NCBI GenBank assembly: GCA_949775045.1
Contig: OX459105.1
Span: 16,567,353 to 16,631,352, forward strand
Source of the DNA: Metridium senile
Lineage: Eukaryota > Cnidaria > Anthozoa > Actiniaria > Metridiidae
Direction: 5' to 3'
DNA: 64,000 nucleotides
Made by a program: the position numbers and the translations under genes. Below are positions 43,562 through 53,285 of this stretch, one piece after another. Position 1 is the stretch's first letter; every line of letters begins with the position of its first letter. Under the pieces are notes generated by a model, which had not been told where the DNA came from, made no database searches, and was given only the letters and a program-made list of their open reading frames with translations.

Positions 43562-44510
43562 GAAACTACTAGCGAGTAAACTAGTATAGGCTGCGTCGGT
43601 GTTTGATATAAACGATAGGTAATAGAATGAAATTTGTAACACCGTAAAAAATAGAAATAGAAACTAGCGAGTAAACTAGTATAGGCTGCGTCGGTGTTTG
43701 ATATAAACGATAGGTAATAGAATGAAATTTGTAACACCGTAAAAAATAGAAATAGAAACTAGCGAATAAACTAGTATAGGCTGCGTCGGTGTTTGATATA
43801 AACAATGGGTAATAGAATGAAATTTGTAACACCGTTAAAAAATAGAAATAGAAACTAGCGAGTAAACTAGTATAGGCTGCGTTGGTGTTTGATATACACG
43901 ATAGGTAATAGAATTAAATTTGTAACACCGTAAAAAATAGAAATAGAAACTAGCGAGTAAACTAGTATAGGCTGCGTTGGTGTTTGATATACACGATAGG
44001 TAATAGAATTAAATTTGTAACACCGTAAAAAATAGAAATAGAAACTAGCGAGTAAACTAGTATAGGCTGCGTTGGTGTTTGATATACACGATAGGTAATA
44101 GAATTAAATTTGTAACACCGTAAAAAATAGAAATAGAAACTAGCGAGTAAACTAGTATAGGCTGCGTTGGTGTTTGATATACACGATAGGTAATAGAATT
44201 AAATTTGTAACACCGTAAAAAATAGAAATAGAAACTAGCGAGTAAACTAGTATAGGCTGCGTCGGTGTTTGATATACACGATAGGTAATAGAATTAAATT
44301 TGTAACACCGTAAAAAATAGAAATAGAAACTAGCGAGTAAACTAGTATAGGCTGCGTCGGTGTTTGATATAAACGATAGGTAATAGAATTAAATTTGTAA
44401 CACCGTAAAAAATAGAAATAGAAACTAGCGAGTAAACTAGTATAGGCTGCGTCGGTGTTTGATATAAACAATGGGTAATAGAATTTTTTTTGTAATACCG
44501 TTAAAAATGT
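43562..44510 (-). repeat. 95-bp satellite array, ten copies
   Basis: The landmark CTGCGT(C/T)GG recurs at 43591, 43686, 43781, 43877, 43972, 44067, 44162, 44257, 44352 and 44447, a 95-bp period. Consensus parts: ACTAGCGAGTAAACTAGTAT, GTGTTTGATATA(A/C)ACGAT, GGTAATAGAAT(G/T)AAATTTG. The four middle copies (43877-44162) carry CGTTGG; the three before and three after carry CGTCGG. Confidence 0.97.
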
Positions 44511-44605
44511 TGACTTAACTTAACCCCCCTTTTTTACTCCGACGAAGGGCTAAAGCTCGAAACGTCCAGTAAAGATAAGTCAACAGTTTTTACGGTGGTG
44601 CAAAT
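44478..44605 (+). ncRNA. Hairpin with a hammerhead-like core at the satellite end (tentative)
   Basis: TACCGTTAAAAATGTTGACTTA pairs with a near-complement at 44576-44600 (TAAGTCAACAGTTTTTACGG). Inside the loop, 44538-44568 reads CCGACGA, a stem GGGCT-AA-AGCTC, GAAA, then CGTC. This is the order of the hammerhead core (CUGANGA, stem II, GAAA), with one mismatch in the first box. No proof of transcription or cleavage. Confidence 0.35.
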
Positions 44606-44892
44606 TTCATAAATTTATCCATCTTGTACATCTTGTACTGTAGTGATACTGACTAAGAGACAATGTATGGCTAATAAGCTGAAATTTCACATGCAATCGT
44701 CAGTAAGTAAAATAATTATTATTTGTTTCTGAAAATAATTACATAATGTTATTTTCAGAAAGTAATTTCATTAATTCTCCAGTTTTTTTAAAGTAATTTC
44801 ATCATTATATAATTGTTTTCTTACTGAGTTCATGATCGTATATGTCGTCTGTTCAGGTGTTTTTTTATAAAGCAATTTGAAAATATTACTGA

Positions 44893-45126
44893 AGGGGCCG
44901 ACCATTTAACTTTTGAGGGGGGGGGGGGGGTTGATTTTGTAAATTAAATTTCCTGCACGGCCCTAAGGGCATAGAAAAATTTCCTGCAAGCCAAAATCGC
45001 CACTGAAATCTTTGCTTTTCTATAAAATAAATTCCGTGCGCATGCCAGCGGGCTAAAAAAATTTCCTTCACGGATGAAATCCCCCCCCCCCCCCCTCCCC
45101 CTCAAAAGACAAATGGTCCACCCCCA
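44893..45126. mobile_element. G/C-run MITE, ~234 bp
   Basis: GGGGCCGACCATTTAACTTTTGAGGGGG at left (runs of G to 44930) pairs with the right end, C-run then CTCAAAAGACAAATGGTCCACCCCC. Inside are repeated AAATTTCCT(G/T)CA segments. Confidence 0.8.
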
Positions 45127-45589
45127 AGATAAGTTAAGTTTATATAATGGCCGTTGAAACTGTCGATGATAATTTCGATGTAAAAACAAACTATTCATAG
45201 TGATGAAGAGAGAACAACAGAAGATGCAATCGTACAAGTAAACAAGGATGTCCTATAGTCTCCATAAACCTCGCCATCCAGCATCGAATCGATGGGTACT
45301 GAACTTAGGAGATTTTTGGTGGCACGATAAAGATTTTATTAACGGGGTTCCACTGTAATTTATTGGCTTCTCCTGAGAACTGAGAATCTTAGCTACTAGG
45401 AACATTGCACAGGCGCCGTACCAATTAGAAATAGAATTCAGCATGTTATTTGGATTTATGCATACCTTTTAGAGGTTAATTTCAAAATCAACAGCAGCTG
45501 ACCCATACCACTATAACAAGAAAGTATTCCCCCCTCCCCTCCCCCCAGGGAGTGCCTTTTAACCTCCTAAATGTTTAATTCAAACCTCC

Positions 45590-45849
45590 TCAAAGCTCGT
45601 CATCATAAGTTGGATATTTTGCTGTCTCCAAAACCTCTTCGACCTTCCATGAAGGGTACAAACCAGACATACCATACCTGTAATTAGTTCCTTTAGAGTA
45701 ACCATCCCAGTGATTGCCAGCAATACCAATAAGATCACCAACTTGTAGGTTGATTTCATCTTGGTTTTGAGGTTTGTGAGCTACTACTGCTCGTACATTG
45801 TGGCCATTTTCTGCTTAGCTTCTGGTAAAACTGAAGGATCATCTGTGGC
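45590..45849 (-). pseudogene. FUT8 (alpha-1,6-fucosyltransferase) fragment
   Basis: Reading 45849 downward gives 'ATDDPSVLPEAKQ', like a FUT8 catalytic-domain segment. After a large internal deletion and a frame change, 45808-45590 reads as the C-terminal SH3 part: 'VVAHKPQNQDEINLQVGDLI', 'GIAGNHWDGYSKGTN', 'GLYPSWKVEEVLETAKYPTY', closing with a stop at a natural place. FUT8 adds core fucose to N-glycans in the Golgi. The missing middle, frame break and lack of upstream sequence mean it is not functional. Confidence 0.8.
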
Positions 45850-45955
45850 TAGAAGTCATTGTCCATAATAACGCCTAGATTCCTGGCTTTCGTTTTCACT
45901 GTGACAGTAGTGTCTGCTAGCTTAAGAGCGGTGATGGCTGCTGGATTCTTGTTGG
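45849..45955 (-). pseudogene. Reverse-transcriptase fragment fused to the FUT8 piece
   Basis: Minus-strand frame 'AAITALKLADTTVTVKTKAR' continuing 'NLGVIMDNDF' and a stop. 'NLGV..D' is typical of LINE reverse transcriptases. Its end overlaps the first base of the FUT8 fragment. Confidence 0.5.
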
Positions 45956-46146
45956 ATTTTAAATTTTAAATAGGCCAGAATCAAAGTGCCTCAAATTTGC
46001 GTCATTTGAAGAAGCTTTTTAATTCAATTCCCATTTTCTTCTCACCACTGGAGGAAACTAGCTAACATTAATTGTTCTAATTAATGTGCCAATGCTGCAA
46101 ATTAAACATACTTTCAGACGTTGGATCTTCAGGACGAAACCTGAAG

Positions 46147-46640
46147 TCAAATTCTGACTTTATTCATTTCCTTTCTTTCTACTTTTGCATCCTCGTTAAC
46201 ATCAGCAACATTGAACCACTCCTCAGAATCTTTGGCATCCATGTTACAAGCTTTCACAACGCTGGTGAGCCCCAGGGGGGGGACTCCCTTAGAAAATGGA
46301 TAGGGGTGCTCGACGGACCTTTTAGGGTCGAAAATAAGACCCTCGCGTTCCTTTTTATGGTCTCGAACTGGCACCGAACCTTTTAGGGTCAGTTTTCGAA
46401 CTTAAGATTATAAATATTGAAAAAATTTTAAATGTGGTCGTACCTTTTAGGGTCTGAAATCAGTATCTGAGTTAATTTATGCGTACCTTTTAGGGTCATT
46501 TTCAATACCGTTCGTCGAGCAGCCCTATCCCCGGGGTGGGGAGCTCTTGCAGGGTATCTTCACCATCATCATTCATGTCTGCCACGTCAAAAAATACATT
46601 GTTGAGTGTTTCATGAGTGTTTTCTTGGAATGACCTCTCC
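46147..46640 (-). pseudogene. EF-hand protein fragment split by a MITE
   Basis: Minus strand: 'NNVFFDVADMNDDGEDTLQEL' upstream of the MITE at 46263-46545, and 'EEWFNVADVNEDAKVERKEM' downstream of it. Both look like single EF-hand loops (D-x-N-x-D-G/A). The insertion and early stop make it non-functional; the parent gene is not identified. Confidence 0.45.
46263..46545. mobile_element. G/C-run MITE, ~283 bp
   Basis: Ends GAGCCCCAGGGGGGGGACTC and TCCCCGGGGTGGGGAGCTC are inverted relatives; inside, ATAGGGGTGCTCGACGGACC pairs with CGTCGAGCAGCCCTAT, and ACCTTTTAGGGTC is repeated five times. I remember such 'CCTTTTAGGGTC' repeats from coral DNA, unverified. Confidence 0.75.
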
Positions 46641-46890
46641 TTTTGGACAACCTTTTTGAAATAGGCGTATGCCTGTAATTACTTTCCGTTTTGGAATGAT
46701 CTATCGCTTTAGACAACCTTTTTGATTGAAATAGGTATAATATGCCTATAATTCCTTTCCGTTTTGGAATTACCTATCATTTTGGAAAACGTTTTTGAAA
46801 TAGGTGTATGGCTAGTAGTACTTTAACCTCTTTGAATGACCTATCGTCTTGGACAACCCTTTTGAAATGGTTGTCAGACACATCAAGTGA
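46625..46890 (+). repeat. Tandem array of MITE right-end fragments
   Basis: Four copies, spaced ~60-75 bp, of a unit with TTTTGGAATGA(C/T)CTATCG, GGACAACCTTTTTGAAATAGG and GTATGCC. They match the CACCTATTTCAAAAAGGTTG ends of the TA-flanked MITEs. Confidence 0.75.
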
Positions 46891-47164
46891 TGTAGTTATC
46901 CAAATTCAATCAGTCTCATTAAAGGTGAGAAAGCGAACATCAGGTCCCCAACAGAAAGAGTAATCAATTGTTTAATTTATAATTGTTCGAGTAAGCGCGT
47001 ACTCATTTTAAGTGCCGGATGAAAAATGATTATTGCCTTCATATGGTAATGTTTAATGATGTCAACGAACATAATGCTTAATTAAGATTATTTCTTGTAC
47101 GTTGTAGTTGTAGTTGTTGAAAGTTGAATTTCTCATCTGTAGTGAGTTTCTTTGACTGGTTAAG

Positions 47165-48478
47165 ATGAACACATCGAACAGTTCTTCTTCTTCATTCGAT
47201 CACTGTCCCGGCACATGGACTATCACTAGTCTTACTGTATTTATCTTTATAACTGGCCTTGTTGGAAATGCAGTGGTTATCTATTTTGTTCGTTATGATC
47301 TCAAGCGCCGAAAAACACCTGATCGAGTACTGCTTCTACAGATGTCGTTGATCAACCTTGTAGCTTGTTTTGTTAGTTTACCTTTGAATTACATAGATAT
47401 AGTACACGTAGGACGGATATCTCTATCATTGACTACCTCCAATGGCTTATGTTTCACCAAGCTGTTCACTTTGTTCTTCTGTATGTTTACGGGTTTTCTA
47501 ACGTTAGCTGTCCTATGTTACGATCGTTACGAAGCTATAACTAAATTTCCGCAACAAAGAATACTCACATACAAGGGTGCATTACGCAGTGCTTTGGCAA
47601 TAGGCGTTACGTGTTTCGTCATAACGTTTCTACCCATGACCACTTACATCGTGGATTTCCAGTATGGTAATACGGTATGTGAAGGGTTGTATTTACGTGC
47701 AGAGGCAGCTGAGAGCGAGCTTAATGGTTATGGTAATATCTCGTTAATAGTTCTAACTACTGTAGTCATTACAATCTCTTGTACTTCATGCCTCACATGC
47801 CTTTTTTTAGTCGACCATAAACTACGGCATCACATGGAATCGGTGCGTTCTACTTTGGGAAATCAAAGTACCATCAAAGAAATACGTATGGTACGAAGTG
47901 CATTTGCGTTTATTTTTACGTACAGTTGCGTATGGATTCCGTTTGGTGCTGCGCGTTCCTTACGTAACGGTTCACCTGACTCTCCAACAATCTCTTGCTT
48001 CTACTTAACGACGTTTACTGTGTCGTACTCAACATTTTCTATCGTTCCGTATTTGTACATAATTTGTGACAAGAGAATCAAAAATCCGTTTGCTAAATAC
48101 TTGCACCGTAGCCGCGTCGCACCTGACATATCGACCAGCAGCTCCAACCCTCGCACTGTATCTAACGCAAACGCAAGTGCAGCTGAACGGGAAGGAGACG
48201 AGCGAACTGTTCACCCTGGACCATTGACTACGTGTTTAGTCTCTGGGGAAATCAGTTCTGTTCGCACAGCACCGCCAAGCAGTTCCAACGCTAATACTGC
48301 CTGTACCACGAACACTAATGCAACTAAACGCGAAGGAAGTACGCAAGCTGCTTACTGTAAACAAACTACTTCATTCTCTGGGAAGTTCCGCCGTGGGCGA
48401 GTCGCTGCTGCATCACGTGACAGTGCTAACGCAGCAAACATGTCTCAGTACGAACTCCATTTGGTTTCCATGGCGTAA
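47165..48478 (+). CDS. Class A rhodopsin-type orphan GPCR, single exon (copy B)
   Basis: 437 residues, intronless, nearly identical to copy A (40999-42387) through the 7TM core with about ten changes, including an extra Ser in the N-terminus and 'TYSCVWIP' for 'TYCCVWIP' in TM6. Same motif state: N1.50, Asn at 2.50, DRY, CVWIP, Val at 7.49. The tail departs after 'ANAANM': a deletion with a frame change replaces the copy A ending by 'SQYELHLVSMA'. The old ending 'NPMKKELEQNENMEA' is still legible in another frame, to a stop at 48525-48527. The core should be functional; the tail change could alter arrestin or trafficking contacts (inference). Confidence 0.92.
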   Translation: MNTSNSSSSSFDHCPGTWTITSLTVFIFITGLVGNAVVIYFVRYDLKRRKTPDRVLLLQMSLINLVACFVSLPLNYIDIVHVGRISLSLTTSNGLCFTKLFTLFFCMFTGFLTLAVLCYDRYEAITKFPQQRILTYKGALRSALAIGVTCFVITFLPMTTYIVDFQYGNTVCEGLYLRAEAAESELNGYGNISLIVLTTVVITISCTSCLTCLFLVDHKLRHHMESVRSTLGNQSTIKEIRMVRSAFAFIFTYSCVWIPFGAARSLRNGSPDSPTISCFYLTTFTVSYSTFSIVPYLYIICDKRIKNPFAKYLHRSRVAPDISTSSSNPRTVSNANASAAEREGDERTVHPGPLTTCLVSGEISSVRTAPPSSSNANTACTTNTNATKREGSTQAAYCKQTTSFSGKFRRGRVAAASRDSANAANMSQYELHLVSMA

Positions 48479-49990
48479 AAATCCTATGAAAAAAGAACTC
48501 GAGCAAAATGAAAATATGGAAGCTTAGAGAATTACAAATAGTTTTCATTGGTTACAAGAACTTTTGAAAATATTTTTGGAAATATATGGACATTTTCTGT
48601 AAAAATTTCTCCCAACCTTTAAATGGCTTTTTGTAATTGAATTTGAAATGGATTTTGTGAAATTTGAACGGTTATTGTGCTTCAAATTTATTTTTATGAA
48701 ATTCAAATGGATGGCCCACAAAATTGATTATTCAAATAATAATTATTATTTATCATATGACCCGTATTTTGCCTGGCGCGCGCTCTTAAGAAAACCTTCG
48801 GGAAAAAGTCACGTGACGGGGTCCGTACGGCTTTTTTTCACCTGGTCCATACAAACACGTACGGACCCGCTACTCGAAACATCACAAAAAATGGCCTTTA
48901 AATTAAAAAGAGTGGGTCATATGATAAAAAACTTATTGACTGAGTTAGGTCGGGCCTTACGGGAAAATATTTGGCTCTTGGTCATTTGTACGGACCTCGC
49001 GACTGAGTCATTTCAATGGCATTTTCCGTGTTGTTTTAATAAACTTTGTATTGGAATTTTCCGTCACATATATAAATGAGTTATTTTTCTATTAAAATAG
49101 ATTTTTCTTTAACATTTCAATAGCGTTTTTACGCGTTATTCAAAAGGTTTTTTTCTATGAATGGTGACCACTATCAATGGTTTTCTGTCCTTTTGAACAT
49201 TCCGATGGTATTTGTTCCTCTCCATTCAAATAAATTTTTTCTGTGACACTCAAGTGGCTTTTTGTGACAATTTAGTTGCTTTATTTTGAGTCATGCGAAT
49301 GGTATTTCCCGGGTAGCACTGAAATGGTTTTCGTCTGGAAATGAAGTGGCTTGTTCTATGACAATAAATGGATTTTCAAAACGTTGTTTATTCATGCATT
49401 TTGCATTGAGAAGGCGTCGGTCCGACACTGTAAGATACTTCGTTATAATGGTGAAGGAATGAATAAATTGTCGCTTAATTATTTAACCATTTTCACGACA
49501 AGGTATTTTAAATTTATGTTTAAATTGTCAGTCTGAAATGTATGTACTTGAAGTTTAGTTTGGACGAATCTCCAAGGATGAAATTGTATGGTCACTTCTA
49601 TATATGAGTCAATTTATCACATTATTGTGAGACCAGATGCCAGTGACCACAACATGGGCACGTAATATAGTGTGGTTTATCTATTTGGTTAAGTTAATTT
49701 AATGCCGATCAATAATTCACTATGAATAGTGTGTTGTTTGTTTGCTTGTTACTAGGAGTGGATCTTGAGTCATGGCTTATTTTAAGATCAAACATGCTTT
49801 CATTTTCATTTTGCTTTCCTTCTTTTTGCTTTGCTGTTTTTTCGTTTTTCTATCTTTAATCATACTTTCGATTTCTTTTTCTCATCTTTACCTCTTTTTC
49901 TGATATATTTTCTTTGTTTCTTTCATCCCCTTTCTCTATTTCTTTCTTATACTTCCTCCAACTATTCTTTTTTCATTTCTTTTCTCAGCC

Positions 49991-50335
49991 ATTCATTTTT
50001 TCAATTCATTAATTCATATGTTCATTGCAATGATATTGCTGTTAGACAAGATATTTTTTTCGTTTGCGTTGACTGTTAAATTTATTGCTTTCTTTAGGTA
50101 TCAATTATTCATTTTTTCAATTCATTAATTCATATGTTCATTGCAATGATATTGCTGTTAGACAAGATATTTTTTTCGTTTGCGTTGACTGTTAAATTTA
50201 TTGCTTTCTTTAGGTATCAATTATTCATTTTTTCAATTCATTAATTCATATGTTCATTGCAATGATATTGCTGTAAGACAAGATATTTTTTTCGTTTGTG
50301 TTGACTGTTAAATTTATTGCTTTTCTTATATTCAT
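49991..50335 (+). repeat. 116-bp tandem repeat, ~3 copies
   Basis: Copies start at 49991, 50107 and 50223 (ATTCATTTTTTCAATTCATT) and are almost identical, which implies a recent origin. Confidence 0.95.
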
Positions 50336-50619
50336 TCAGTTAGTCATTATTCATAACTTATTTATCATCCATTCATTTATCATTAATATTTTCTTGTATT
50401 TTTTAAACTTAATTAGAAATCTATTTATTTCCTTTTCTATTTTTAAATTCCATTTCCTGCTGGTCATATTTTAATCTGTTTCTACTTCTAAATTGTAGTT
50501 AATCTTCTAAGTCTAGCTAGGAAGAATGATTATTTCCACCTTCTATGTAGAAAACGTTTTTTAAGCATCCAATGAAGGCATAAAGCTTTCAGAGAATTAT
50601 GATTGCAACAATGGTGGTC

Positions 50620-50971
50620 ATTACACTAGTGAAGATGATGAAGATAATGATGATGATGGTGGTGGTGGTGATGATGATTATGACGGTGATGCTGATGCTG
50701 ATGATAACAATGTGATGGTGATAATGATAATAACGATGAAGATGATATTGATGATGATGGTAATGATGATAACAGTGATGATGATGATGACAATAATAAA
50801 TGATGGTGATGATTATGATGATGATGACAATGATGATAGTGGTAAAGATGATGATGATAATAGTGATGATGATGGTGATGATTATGACTGTGATCATGAT
50901 GATGGTGGTAATGATGATGATGAAAATAGTAATGATGATTTCAATAATAATGATGATGATGGTGATGATGA

Positions 50972-51005
<34 letters not shown>

Positions 51006-51015
51006 GGTGGTGACA
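50620..51015 (+). repeat. (GAT)n microsatellite, intergenic
   Basis: About 400 bp of imperfect GATGAT with GGT and AAT variants, ending in a GGT run. The same repeat family as in the aGPCR introns, but outside any recognised gene. Confidence 0.92.
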
Positions 51016-51402
51016 GATGACTTTGACATAAGTCTTTATAAAAAGCACAATAGATATTTAATTAAAGATTGTCTTCTCTCTTCTTAAAACCTGGTTTCTA
51101 TATTAGGAATAGTGCATGGTTATATCTCAATAGCTACAATTAAGAGAGGATATTGAACCTCTATCTGCCATCAATAATAACACTGCCTGAATGGGATTGA
51201 AATACAGATTACTTAGATATTATAAATAGACACTCTGAAAAAACAGCAAGAAAAATAGGCTTTTTGGAAAGAGTAGTATTAAAATTACAAGTGTTTGTGT
51301 GGGCATACAATTTAAAGATTACTCCAAAACGGATTTAGAATTTAGATTTTTTTTTTCACTATAGTTTTATTAGAATTGTCATAAAAATATTGATATTATA
51401 TA

Positions 51403-51592
51403 TACACCGCCTACTTGCAAGAAAGTTGTCATATGAAAAAGAACATTTGTTTTTAGTGTGTTAGGAATAAATTAAAAGTACAAAAGAAAGAGTTCAGCTT
51501 CAGTGATCATCTTTTGTACTTTTAATTTATTCCTAACACACTAAATACAAATGTTCTTTTTTCGTATGACAACGTTCTTGCAAGTAGGTGTA
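51403..51592. mobile_element. TA-flanked MITE, long hairpin, type 4
   Basis: TA-CACCGCCTACTTGCAAGAAA and its complement CTTGCAAGTAGGTG-TA. Arms ~80 bp, with GTGTTAGGAATAAATTAAAA and its complement, leave a loop of about 20 bases. Confidence 0.92.
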
Positions 51593-51944
51593 TGAACATT
51601 TATATACGGATTTAGAATTTTAAATATATAACATTAACAATAAAGTTCACTTTAGTTTTATTAGAATTGTCATAAAAATATTTGTACATTTTGGGTTATA
51701 AAAAAATGGCTATATTTGTTTAGCCTGTATGTAGAGGGATTATCACAAGCTATTGAAATCTCCTCATAATAAAAAAAATAAATCATTTAATTATGAATTA
51801 AGGTCTTACAATAATTATACGTTCAATTTTGTCTATAAGCTTGAGAAAATTTTTTTGAGAAAAATAGATATTTTTTAAAGTAAAAATTGTAACAAATTAA
51901 AAGAAAGTGGATTTTTTTTCTTTTTTTGATCAAATGAAATAATT

Positions 51945-52206
51945 AGGGACTGGTCATAAAGTATAGGGGGGTGGGCCGAAAAAAAAGGTGGGGTGGGCCA
52001 TAATTTTTGATCATGAAAAAAGGGGTGGGCCATGAAAAATTAAGCAATACACTGGGGGTATTTGTGGGTAATTGTGGTGCATTGTATAGGGGTGGGCTAC
52101 GTGTAACTATACATAGACTAAAGGGTGGGCCAATAAACGTCATTCCTTGGGGATTCTGAATTCCCCCCCCCCCCCCCTCCCCCCCTATACTTTATGAACA
52201 GTCCCT
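51945..52206. mobile_element. G/C-run MITE, ~262 bp
   Basis: AGGGACTGGTCATAAAGTAT at left pairs with ATACTTTATGAACAGTCCCT at right; both continue into G or C runs. Inside are several GGGGTGGGCCA units. Confidence 0.9.
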
Positions 52207-52344
52207 TAGTGGGTACAAGATAACTTAAATTAATAAAAACACTTTTTTATTAATGATTCTATTTTCTTTTCCTTCGCAACCTTTGGTTACTTTCCTAAAT
52301 TAATATTTATTTCTATTCATTTATTCATTTTTGTATATACTGAT

Positions 52345-52565
52345 ATTCATTCATTAATTAATTTCATTCATTCATTCATTCATTCATTCATTCATTCATT
52401 CATTCATTCATTCATTCATTCATTCATTCATTCATTCATTTCATTCATTCATCTATTCAGTCATTCATTAATTCATTAATTCATTCATTTGTATTCATTA
52501 AATCATTCATTCATTTGTATTCATTCATTCATTTGTTTATTTGTATTCATTCATTCATTTTGCTC
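52345..52565 (+). repeat. (TTCA)n microsatellite
   Basis: About 24 perfect TTCA units at 52366-52440 with imperfect flanks to 52565. Confidence 0.95.
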
Positions 52566-53169
52566 TATTCATTTAAATGTATATTCATTCACAAAAGGAA
52601 GCAAATTAAAAAACATTGGATTCAATCAGCAATTGCATGATATATATCTTCTCTTGTTTCTTTTTTAATATTTATGTATAATTAATATATAATATATAAT
52701 TTTCAATATTTATATATAATTTTTTTCTAATTTTATTTATCATTCCATTTCAGAGTTAATTTTTTCATTATCAATATCTGATGCAGTCATTTTATATTTC
52801 TTTTGTTCTTTAATTTTTAATATTTATATATAAATTATTTGATTTTCTAATTTTGTTTCCATTTCAAAGTTTCATTATGAATATCTTCAGTTATTTATAT
52901 GGTTTTCTTTTGTTATTGCAGTATAACATTTCATTTTGTTTATCCATTAATATGGTTGGAATTGAATTGGTGAATTATGTATTTATTTTACTAACTCCAT
53001 GCATAGATATTAATTTATTTATTATTCATAGATTTAGTTATACAGTTCCTCTTTTAAACCAGTTATGCTGAATTGGGCAACCTGTTTAAATATTATTCAA
53101 AATAAATAAAATAAATATATTATTTTTTCATTCATTCATTATTTATTCTTGTGTTTAACCATATGTATG

Positions 53170-53285
53170 TGTGCATATTTACTTACTTATTTACTTACAT
53201 ATTTACTTACTTATTTACTTACATATTCACTTACTTATTTACTTACGTATTTACTTACTTATTTACTTACATATTCACTTACACT
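53170..53285 (+). repeat. (ATTTACTTACTT)n repeat
   Basis: TTAC-rich tract with a higher-order ~28-bp period (ACTTACTTATTTACTTACAT). Confidence 0.88.

Noticed and set aside
43562..44510. CRISPR-like regular repeats
   Set aside because: Whole 95-bp units are repeated with no unique spacers; this is a eukaryotic satellite.
40999..48478. Opsin identity for the two class A GPCRs
   Set aside because: No Lys in TM7 for retinal attachment; the TM7 region reads 'TTFTVSYSTFSIVPYLY'.
50620..51015. Poly-Asp and poly-Met open frames
   Set aside because: Product of the GAT repeat in different frames, as in the aGPCR introns.
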